Both the position numbers and the translations under genes were made by a program. The notes under the pieces are model-generated. The model searched no databases, was not told where the DNA came from, and worked only from the letters and a program-made list of their open reading frames with translations. From NCBI GenBank assembly GCA_964614605.1, contig CAZTLU010000044.1:1-11479 (forward strand): DNA of 11,479 bases. The letters are read 5' to 3'. The stretch comes from Fimenecus sp964614605. GTDB lineage: Bacteria; Bacillota; Clostridia; Oscillospirales; Acutalibacteraceae. Position 1 is the first letter of the stretch. Each line of letters begins with the position of its first letter. Of the stretch, positions 5,776-11,479 are shown piece by piece.

Positions 5776-7147
5776 TTTTTAATCTCGCAATCATCATATT
5801 TGCTGATTTGTAAATGTCACCGCAGCCCATAGTCAGCACAAGGTCGCCGGCTTTTGCGTTGTCGAGAACATAGTCACAAACCTCTTCCTGTGTATTGAAC
5901 CAAACTGAATTTGGGATTTTTTCTGCCAATTGTGAGGTGTAAATATCATAGGTATTTACTTCTCTTGAGCCCATAATTTCGGTCATAACACAACGGTCAG
6001 GAATTTTAAGCACATCAACGAACTCGTCAAAGTGCATTGCAGTTCTTGAATAGGTAAAGGGCTGGAATACCGCCCAGACTGTGTTGTAGCCCATTTTCAT
6101 AGCCGCGTCAAGCGTAACCTTAAGCTCGGCAGGGTGGTGGGCGTAATCGTCAACAAAGGTAATGCCGTTATAGGTGCCCAAATCTTCAAAACGACGACCT
6201 GCACCGCGGAATTCTTCAATTCCGTTAACGCAATCCTCAAATTTTGCGCCCGAATAAATTGCAGTTGCAACTGCTGCGAGAGTGTTGAGTACATTGTGAA
6301 TTCCGGGAACCGATAAGGTTACTCTGCCTAACTTTTCGCCTTTTTGCATAATGTCAAATTGTGTGAACGCACCCTTGTGCTCGCAGATGTTCTCTGCATA
6401 ATAATCATTTGTTTTATCAAAACCGAATGAAATCATAGTCTTGCCCTCAATGCCTTTGATTGCCTTGAGGGTATTTTCATCGTCACCGTTATAAATTACT
6501 GCACTTTTTGCAGATGACGCGAATTTTGTGAAGCTTAAAATCAGATTGTCCATTGTCTTGAAATATTCAAGATGGTCCTCGTCAATGTTCAGAATTACCG
6601 CAACATTGGGGCTGATGTGTAAGAATGTATCCTGATATTCACAGCTTTCAATTACAACATTCTGTGTTTCACCAACTCTGCCGTAGCTGTCGGTAAGCGG
6701 TAATTTTCCGCCGATTACTGCCGAGGGGTCAAGCCCTGCACCAAGCATTGTCTGAACAGTCATTGAAGTAACTGTGGTTTTGCCGTGAGTTCCGCAAATG
6801 CCGATACAATTCTCGAATTGGCGTGAAATCTCACCCAATAACTCTGCACGCTGAAATGTGGGGATACCGCTTTCTAATGCGGCTTTTAATTCAGGGTTTT
6901 CCTTTGAAATGGCGGCGGAATAAACAATCATATCCGCACCGTCAATATTTTCGGCACGCTGACCCATCATAACGGGAATTCCCATTCTGCGAATTCTGTC
7001 AACGATTGAGCTTTCATTATTGTCAGAGCCCTGCAAGGAATATCCTCGACTGTGTAAGATTTCAGCAAGCGGGCACATACCGCTGCCGCCGATTCCTATA
7101 AAATGTATTCTTTTTGCAGTTTCAAGAACCTTTGTAATTTCACTCAT
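5762..7147 (-). CDS. murC: UDP-N-acetylmuramate--L-alanine ligase
   Basis: A 461-aa cytoplasmic Mur ligase that adds L-alanine to UDP-MurNAc with ATP, the first amino acid of the peptidoglycan stem peptide. Visible parts: N-terminal UDP-MurNAc-binding Rossmann region IGIGGSGMCPLAEI (17-30), ATP-binding P-loop GTHGKTT (119-125), central-domain EDH (about 190-192), and DDYAHHPAE (about 333-341), which is diagnostic of MurC. Length is normal. The ATG has an AAAGGA box 8 nt upstream. A leftward promoter lies at 7181-7209, back to back with that of dpaA. The usual partners (murG, ftsW, murB) are absent in this window; ung follows it instead. Confidence 0.97.
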   Translation of the reverse strand: MSEITKVLETAKRIHFIGIGGSGMCPLAEILHSRGYSLQGSDNNESSIVDRIRRMGIPVMMGQRAENIDGADMIVYSAAISKENPELKAALESGIPTFQRAELLGEISRQFENCIGICGTHGKTTVTSMTVQTMLGAGLDPSAVIGGKLPLTDSYGRVGETQNVVIESCEYQDTFLHISPNVAVILNIDEDHLEYFKTMDNLILSFTKFASSAKSAVIYNGDDENTLKAIKGIEGKTMISFGFDKTNDYYAENICEHKGAFTQFDIMQKGEKLGRVTLSVPGIHNVLNTLAAVATAIYSGAKFEDCVNGIEEFRGAGRRFEDLGTYNGITFVDDYAHHPAELKVTLDAAMKMGYNTVWAVFQPFTYSRTAMHFDEFVDVLKIPDRCVMTEIMGSREVNTYDIYTSQLAEKIPNSVWFNTQEEVCDYVLDNAKAGDLVLTMGCGDIYKSANMMIARLKNGTV

Positions 7148-7180
7148 ATTAAAAATCCTTTCGGAGTAATTTCTTTTTCT

Positions 7181-7209
7181 ATTATATTACATCTTTTTAA
7201 AAATTTAAA
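7181..7209 (-). promoter_or_regulatory. Predicted sigma-A promoter of murC-ung
   Basis: Read on the minus strand: TTTAAA (7204-7209), a 17-nt spacer and a perfect TATAAT (7181-7186), about 35 nt upstream of the murC start codon. The -35 box is only a 4/6 match. Confidence 0.55.
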
Positions 7210-7218
7210 CACCTAATC

Positions 7219-7245
7219 ACCAAAAAAACTGAAAAACATATTCTA
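7219..7245 (+). promoter_or_regulatory. Predicted sigma-K (mother-cell sporulation) promoter of dpaA-dpaB
   Basis: AC (7219-7220), 16 nt, then CATATTCTA (7237-7245), which fits the sigma-K consensus AC-N16/17-CATAnnnTA exactly. Sigma-E shares the CATAnnnT element but wants an ATA-type -35, which is not present. The site is about 28 nt upstream of the dpaA start codon. Control by sigma-K is the established pattern for dipicolinate synthase genes in Bacillus subtilis, which supports the call. Confidence 0.72.
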
Positions 7246-7272
7246 ATACTGTAAGGGTAAGGTGAAGTGTAT

Positions 7273-8115
7273 ATGAAAAGCAGAAATATAGTAATAATCG
7301 GTGGCGACAAAAGACAAAAATATCTCAAAAGTTATCTTGAATCGCAGGGGTGTGAGGTTTATTCCTACGGTCTTTTTGATTGGGATGACGACACAGAAAA
7401 ACTGAAATCCGTAATTTTGCCTGATTCAATAATTGTTCTGCCATTGCCCGCCGCACGAAACGATAAAACCATAAATATGCCCTTTTCAAAAAAAGAAACC
7501 TCAATTGAGAGGCTTATCTCGTTCTTGGGCAAGGGTAACCTTGTTTTTGGCGGAATAATCAAAGGGGAATTACTCTCGCGACTTCGTGAAACCGAAATAC
7601 CCTTTGAGGATTATTACGATAAGGAGTTTGTTGAGAAAAATGCGGTGCTTACCGCCTTTGGTGCCCTTAAAATTTTGCTTGAGCATATCGATTTTGCCTT
7701 GCCCTTAGGTAAATTTGCCATAACAGGCTATGGCAGAGTGGCGCGTGAAACCGCCTCAATGCTTACAGCTTTATCGTGCAGTGTCAGTATTTTTGCGCGC
7801 AATCCTTCGCAAAGAGAGGACGCGTCAATCAAGGGCTGTGAGGCTTTGCCGCTTTCGGAGCTTGCAGAGTGTGCCGACCGATTTGATATATTTATAAATA
7901 CCGTTCCCGCAAAAATTATTGGTACGGATACTCTTTCAAAAATGAGAAAGGACTGTAAGATTATTGAGCTTGCTTCGGCGCCCTACGGTGTGGATTTTGA
8001 CGAGGCAAGAAAATTCGGAATTGATGTAATAAAAGCCTTTGGCTTACCCGGTAAATATACTCCCAAAACCGCGGGAGAAATAATAGGAAAAAGAATTTTG
8101 CAAAGGGAGGAGTAA
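7273..8115 (+). CDS. dpaA: Dipicolinate synthase subunit A
   Basis: A 280-aa dehydrogenase-like subunit that, with DpaB, converts the lysine-pathway intermediate (4-hydroxy-tetrahydrodipicolinate) to dipicolinic acid in the mother cell; the product goes to the spore core. An N-terminal nucleotide-fold domain begins IVIIGGDKRQKYL (6-18), and a second NAD(P)-binding Rossmann motif is seen at FAITGYGRVARE (148-159). ELASAPYGVDF (232-242) and AFGLPGKYTPKTAGEI (255-270) are typical of DpaA/SpoVFA C-termini. ATG 7273 was chosen because AAGGTG (7259-7264) is 8 nt upstream; an in-frame GTG at 7267 is too close to it. dpaB begins 3 nt after the stop codon. Confidence 0.93.
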   Translation: MKSRNIVIIGGDKRQKYLKSYLESQGCEVYSYGLFDWDDDTEKLKSVILPDSIIVLPLPAARNDKTINMPFSKKETSIERLISFLGKGNLVFGGIIKGELLSRLRETEIPFEDYYDKEFVEKNAVLTAFGALKILLEHIDFALPLGKFAITGYGRVARETASMLTALSCSVSIFARNPSQREDASIKGCEALPLSELAECADRFDIFINTVPAKIIGTDTLSKMRKDCKIIELASAPYGVDFDEARKFGIDVIKAFGLPGKYTPKTAGEIIGKRILQREE

Positions 8116-8118
8116 CAA

Positions 8119-8691
8119 ATGAGTAATGAAACTGTGGGATTTGCCCTTTGCGGTTCATTCTGCACCTTTAAAAAAGCAATCCCACAAATACAAAAGCTCA
8201 CGAATGAAGGATACCGCGTTATCCCCATTATGTCACATACTGCGTATACAACGGATACCCGATTTGGGAAAAGCCGTGAATTTATAGATGAAATTGAGAA
8301 TATCTGCAAAGAGAAGATAATATACACAATCAGCGGAGCAGAGCCCATAGGACCAAAAAAGCTTCTTGATATTCTCGTAATTGCACCCTGCACGGGCAAT
8401 ACAATCGGTAAAATGGCAAACGGAATTACTGATACTTCGGTAACTCTTGCGGCGAAGGCGCATCTTCGTAATGCCCGACCCGTAGTTATAGCCGTTTCCA
8501 CCAATGACGCCTTGGGTGCCGCCGCTAAAAACATAGGACTTTTAATGAACAGTAAAAATATTTACTTTGTACCAATGAAACAAGACGATTTCATAAATAA
8601 ACCCAACTCAATCGTAGCAGATTTTGATTTGATACCTGAAACGGTAAAAATGGTGCTTGAGGGCAAACAACCGCAACCCATATTATTATAA
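8119..8691 (+). CDS. dpaB: Dipicolinate synthase subunit B (flavoprotein-like)
   Basis: A 190-aa flavoprotein-fold subunit of dipicolinate synthase. The N-terminal GFALCGSFCTFKKAI (7-21) is the phosphate-binding start of the fold. IAPCTGNTIGKMANGITDT (88-106) is the central conserved segment shared with HFCD/phosphopantothenoylcysteine decarboxylase-type flavoproteins, and VIAVSTNDALG (123-133) follows. It is preceded by a strong ribosome binding site (AAAGGGAGGAG) that overlaps the end of dpaA, so the subunits are co-translated. Presence of both subunits shows the organism is, or recently was, a spore former; it does not need the EtfA-based substitute seen in some clostridia. Confidence 0.93.
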   Translation: MSNETVGFALCGSFCTFKKAIPQIQKLTNEGYRVIPIMSHTAYTTDTRFGKSREFIDEIENICKEKIIYTISGAEPIGPKKLLDILVIAPCTGNTIGKMANGITDTSVTLAAKAHLRNARPVVIAVSTNDALGAAAKNIGLLMNSKNIYFVPMKQDDFINKPNSIVADFDLIPETVKMVLEGKQPQPILL

Positions 8692-8695
8692 ATAA

Positions 8696-8728
8696 CAATG
8701 CCACCTACTGATAGGGCAGGTGGCATTG
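8696..8728. terminator. Convergent hairpin terminator between dpaB and the unknown leftward gene
   Basis: A perfect 11-bp stem (CAATGCCACCT 8696-8706 with AGGTGGCATTG 8718-8728) around an 11-nt loop, 4 nt after the dpaB stop. The T tract is poor rightward but the leftward side reads TTATTTATAATAATA, so it may serve mainly the leftward operon or both. Confidence 0.7.
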
Positions 8729-8754
8729 CTGTGTTCTGACAGGAAAATCTTATA

Positions 8755-9345
8755 TTAATTTGTGGTGAATTCTCCGCAAGAAAAAAGTGTGTTTTTATCT
8801 GCATCCAAGCATTCCATTGCATTTAACTTCATATCGTTTTCTTGGAGTATTACGCTAATGGAAAAAGGCATATTATAGGAAACTCCTAATTCTTCAAACT
8901 GAATATTGCCAGACGCTCCCACAAATTCACATTTTATTTTAGAAATATGCGAACTGTTGGATGAATAAACAAAAAATACTTTTTCTTGTTCGTTTTGGAT
9001 AGCGATTTCTGAATAATCATAATCAATAATCGAATCAGCATCGCCTACGAAATGTTCAACTATTTTAAATCGGTTCAAGTTATTGAAACATAAAAAATCT
9101 GTACTACGTATAAGATACATTTCGAAACCAGTATTCCCTGTGTTTTTTGAAACATACGTTACATAATCCCAATCATCATTTGATATAAAATCTGATTGCA
9201 CGAATTCTGAAGAATTGTTTTCACTTTGATTCACAAACTCTTTTTTTATATCATCAATGTTTTTTGTTGTTGCAAATATTCCAACACCATTTAAAATTAC
9301 TGCGATAACAATAAAAACTGATGCTATTGTGAAGATTTTCTTCAT
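8755..9345 (-). CDS. Unknown membrane-anchored or secreted protein
   Basis: A 196-aa protein of unknown function. It begins MKK followed by a single hydrophobic segment (about 5-25). This is either a signal-anchor or a signal peptide with a possible cleavage after IFA (residue 25); there is no lipobox Cys. The rest is hydrophilic, acidic and rich in Asn, Ser, Asp and Glu, and would lie outside the membrane. Residues 57-170 look strand-rich, with Cys at 86, 139, 179 and 190. It is the last gene of the leftward operon, starting 15 nt after the aminopeptidase stop with its own AGGTGA site (9352-9357). It is much more A+T-rich than its operon partners (13 of 60 bases G/C at 9241-9300), so it may be a late addition. 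It resembles no family I know. Confidence 0.8.
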   Translation of the reverse strand: MKKIFTIASVFIVIAVILNGVGIFATTKNIDDIKKEFVNQSENNSSEFVQSDFISNDDWDYVTYVSKNTGNTGFEMYLIRSTDFLCFNNLNRFKIVEHFVGDADSIIDYDYSEIAIQNEQEKVFFVYSSNSSHISKIKCEFVGASGNIQFEELGVSYNMPFSISVILQENDMKLNAMECLDADKNTLFSCGEFTTN

Positions 9346-9360
9346 AAAAATTCACCTATT

Positions 9361-10752
9361 TTACTTCTGCTCAAAGAATACCTTAAATGCCTTGTATGCC
9401 ATATAAACATCAAGCTTTGAAACAACTTCGAGTGGTGCGTGCATTGAAAGTACGGGCACACCAAGGTCGATTGTGTCAATATCAAGGTTAGCAACATACA
9501 TAGCAACTGTTCCGCCGCCGCCTGCATCAACCTTGCCGAGCTCGCCAATCTGCCATACAACATCATTTGCGTTGAGCATTCTGCGGATTTTACCCATATA
9601 TTCGGCAGATGCATCAGAAGTGCCGCCCTTACCGCGTGCACCTGTGTACTTTGTAATAACAACACCGTTGTTTACGAATGATGAGTTCTTTCTCTCGCTT
9701 ACTTCGGGGAAGTTGGGGTCAAATGCCGCGTTAACATCAGCAGAAAGACATTCTGAAGCTGACATAACTCTCCAGGGCTCAACATTTTCCATAACCGCAA
9801 GGTCAGAGATAAAGTATTTCATATATGATGAGTGAAGACCTGTGTTGCCGTCTGAACCTGTTTCTTCCTTATCCGCAAGAACTGTAAGGCAGGTGTATTC
9901 GGGAGCCTCAACATCAAAAATTGCGTGAGCTGCAGGATATGCACAAACCTTGTCATCGTGACCGTAAGCGCCGATAAGACTTCTGTCAAGACCAATGTCG
10001 CGTGCCTTGAATGCGGGAACAAGCTCGAGCTCTGCACTTAAGAAATCACTCTCAACAATGCCGTATTTCTCGTTGAGGATTTTCATAATGTTAAGCTTAA
10101 CCTTGTCAGCGCCCTCGTCTTTTGAGAATGGGCGTGAGCCGATAAGGATATTAAGCTGTTCACCCTTGATGCCGTCATTTAATGTTTGCTTCATCTGGTC
10201 GCCTGCAAGGTGAGGAAGAAGGTCAGTAATAACGAATTGAGGGTCGTTGTCATCTTCGCCAATGCAAACCTTAACACTTTCGCCGTTTGCCTTAACAACC
10301 ACACCGTGAAGAGCAAGGGGGATTGCAGTCCATTGATACTTCTTGATTCCGCCATAGTAATGTGTCTTGAAGAATGCAAGTGAATTGTCTTCATAAAGAG
10401 GATTGGGCTTTAAGTCAAGACGGGGCGAGTCAATGTGAGCGGCAGAGATTTTAACACCCTCTGCAATGCTCTTTTTACCGAATACGCAAAGAATAATTGC
10501 TTTTCCGCGGTTGTTGTAATAAACCTTGTCGCCTGCGTTGTATTTCTTTGTGCGGTCAAATTCTGTGTAGCCGCGAGCTTCAGCCTCTTTCACGAAGAAA
10601 TCAACTGTTTCACGTTCAATTTTAGCTTCATCAAGATACTTTTTATAACCCTCGCAGAAATCGTCAGCAGCCTTTACCACTGCATCGTCAACGATTTCCA
10701 TGGCGTGCTTGGGCTCATAAAAAAGCTCTTTTTTCATATCGTTTAATTCCAT
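9361..10752 (-). CDS. M18 family zinc aminopeptidase
   Basis: A 463-aa cytoplasmic metallopeptidase of the aspartyl/M18 aminopeptidase family that removes N-terminal residues from peptides. The expected dinuclear-metal ligands are present in order: His106 in AAHIDSPRLDLKP, Asp266 in YGHDDKV, Glu296/Glu297 in DKEETGSDG, Asp339 in SADVNAAFDP, and His438 in SMHAPLEVVSKLDVYM. The Gly-rich VDAGGGGTVAMYV (408-420) is also family-typical. Length matches other bacterial M18 enzymes. The start has AAAGGAG 8 nt upstream. It follows coaE by 21 nt and is followed 15 nt later by the unknown gene, with no terminator in either gap, so the three form one operon. Acidic-residue specificity is known for some family members but cannot be judged here. 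Confidence 0.95.
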   Translation of the reverse strand: MELNDMKKELFYEPKHAMEIVDDAVVKAADDFCEGYKKYLDEAKIERETVDFFVKEAEARGYTEFDRTKKYNAGDKVYYNNRGKAIILCVFGKKSIAEGVKISAAHIDSPRLDLKPNPLYEDNSLAFFKTHYYGGIKKYQWTAIPLALHGVVVKANGESVKVCIGEDDNDPQFVITDLLPHLAGDQMKQTLNDGIKGEQLNILIGSRPFSKDEGADKVKLNIMKILNEKYGIVESDFLSAELELVPAFKARDIGLDRSLIGAYGHDDKVCAYPAAHAIFDVEAPEYTCLTVLADKEETGSDGNTGLHSSYMKYFISDLAVMENVEPWRVMSASECLSADVNAAFDPNFPEVSERKNSSFVNNGVVITKYTGARGKGGTSDASAEYMGKIRRMLNANDVVWQIGELGKVDAGGGGTVAMYVANLDIDTIDLGVPVLSMHAPLEVVSKLDVYMAYKAFKVFFEQK

Positions 10753-10773
10753 ATATATAACTCCTTTCGGTTT

Positions 10774-11364
10774 TTACCAATTTATTTGTGCCACAATGGG
10801 CAAAATTTCTTTGTCAAGGTCATAGGGCGGATAATTCCAGAGAATAAAATCTGCCTGACGGGTGAAAAAGCTTTCGTCTTTCTGTGCGTTTATTCGTTCC
10901 ATTGCCCTTTCAAGAGTAATGTTGTCGCGCTTCATAATCCGTTCAAGACGAATTTCAATTGGAGCAACAACTGCTGCTGTGAAATCGCAAAGCTTGTATT
11001 CTCCGCTCTCAAAAAGAGCAATGGCGTCAATGATGACCGCTTTGTAATTCTCTTTTTCTTTTTCGGCAATGATTTCTTTAATTTTTTCCGTCACCGCGGG
11101 GTGAGTAATTTTATTTAAATCGTTTGTGCTTTCTTCATTTAAAAAAGCTCTGCTTGCAAGAACGGGGCGAATAATTTCGCCGTCTTTACCTATTATATCG
11201 TCACCGAAACGATTTTGCAATTGCTTTTTTACAGTTTCACTGTTATTTATTACATCGCGGGCAACACGGTCTGCGTCAATATGATAAGCCCCGTGCGCCA
11301 CAAGTCTTTGTGCTACAGTGCCCTTGCCGGCACCCGTAAGCCCCGTAATACCGATAATTTTCAT
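10774..11364 (-). CDS. coaE: Dephospho-CoA kinase
   Basis: A 196-aa cytoplasmic P-loop kinase that phosphorylates the 3'-OH of the ribose in dephospho-CoA, the last step of coenzyme A synthesis. Visible motifs are the Walker A loop GLTGAGKGT (8-16), the DAD motif (30-32) followed by RVAR, ITHP (86-89) at the start of the CoA-domain, and IIDAIALFESG (111-121); RLERIMKRDN forms the lid region. Length is normal. Its ATG overlaps the TGA of the upstream transposase-like gene (ATGA), which suggests translational coupling. Its ribosome binding site AAAGGAAG lies inside that gene's last codons and is part of a 12-nt palindrome TCCTTTAAAGGA (11374-11385). Confidence 0.96.
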   Translation of the reverse strand: MKIIGITGLTGAGKGTVAQRLVAHGAYHIDADRVARDVINNSETVKKQLQNRFGDDIIGKDGEIIRPVLASRAFLNEESTNDLNKITHPAVTEKIKEIIAEKEKENYKAVIIDAIALFESGEYKLCDFTAAVVAPIEIRLERIMKRDNITLERAMERINAQKDESFFTRQADFILWNYPPYDLDKEILPIVAQINW

Positions 11365-11479
11365 GAGTTTTCTTCCTTTAAAGGATATTCCTTCAACGCA
11401 TTGTATTCAATGTAGTTCCAATGGTATTCAAAATCAGTCTGATTGCGAATTATGTGGTCGTTGTATCGTTTTTGCCAGA
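11361..11479 (-). CDS. REP-associated / Y1 (IS200-like) transposase, C-terminal fragment
   Basis: The last 38 codons of a gene whose 5' part lies beyond the right edge. The residues include WQKRYNDHIIRNQTDFEYHW, followed by NYIEYNALK. This matches the C-terminal signature of REP-associated tyrosine transposases (W-Q-x-x-Y/F-x-DH-x-I-R-x-x-x-D-x-x-x-x-x-x-YI-x-x-NP-x-K), a HUH-nuclease family related to IS200/IS605 TnpA that is usually single-copy and not flanked by IS ends. The usual NP is NA here. The TGA stop (11361-11363) overlaps the coaE start. Only the tail is visible, so activity cannot be judged. No REP-like palindromes were recognised in the window. Confidence 0.72.
   Translation of the reverse strand, partial: WQKRYNDHIIRNQTDFEYHWNYIEYNALKEYPLKEENS

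Noticed and set aside
7983..8534. 183-codon open frame opposite dpaA-dpaB
   Set aside because: Two well-conserved genes occupy the other strand; the frame has no ribosome binding site and its product looks like a reverse-strand shadow.
9473..9835. 120-codon open frame opposite the M18 aminopeptidase
   Set aside because: It is a shadow of the conserved peptidase gene with low-complexity Ser/Pro/Thr content.
11374..11385. 12-nt palindrome TCCTTTAAAGGA at the coaE ribosome binding site as a regulatory hairpin
   Set aside because: It can fold only into a 4-bp stem and sits within coding sequence; the ribosome binding site alone accounts for half of it.

Overview
The window looks like a piece of chromosome from an endospore-forming, anaerobic, low-to-medium G+C Firmicute, most likely a gut Clostridia member (Oscillospiraceae/Ruminococcaceae-like). 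The reasons are a dipicolinate synthase pair (dpaA-dpaB), a rubredoxin tail, strong AGGAGG-type ribosome binding sites, sigma-A-like promoters and clostridial-type proteins. The genus assignment is inference; no rRNA or marker gene settles it.

Layout, left to right. (1) 1-130: the 3' end of a rubredoxin gene and its terminator. (2) 149-3350, rightward: a sugar-use operon made of an intracellular GH13 oligo-1,6-glucosidase-type enzyme and an MFS sugar transporter, with its own promoter and terminator. (3) 3373-5105, rightward: an A+T-rich two-gene cassette with its own promoter. It encodes a Dam-type adenine methyltransferase carrying an N-terminal helix-turn-helix, followed by an unrecognised 178-aa protein. 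The promoter spacer holds a perfect 6-2-6 inverted repeat, and the cassette lies between two terminators. (4) 5107-7209, leftward: murC then ung, overlapping by 14 nt. (5) 7219-8728, rightward: dpaA-dpaB behind a very good sigma-K-type promoter. (6) 8755-11479, leftward: C-terminus of a REP-associated-type (Y1/HUH) transposase, then coaE (overlapping it by 4 nt), an M18 aminopeptidase and an A+T-rich unknown membrane-anchored protein.

How the genes work together: the transporter and glucosidase plausibly import and cleave isomaltose-type oligosaccharides. MurC (wall precursor synthesis), Ung (uracil repair) and CoaE (last step of CoA synthesis) are housekeeping. DpaAB makes the dipicolinate stored in spores.

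The most striking whole-window signal is that GATC, the sequence a Dam-type enzyme of this subfamily would be expected to methylate, occurs only once in 11.48 kb (3653-3656), and that copy is inside the methyltransferase gene. Simple composition would predict roughly 40. Together with the cassette this suggests a lineage under long selection against GATC, and makes the 178-aa protein a candidate unrecognised restriction partner or other component of a GATC-based system.
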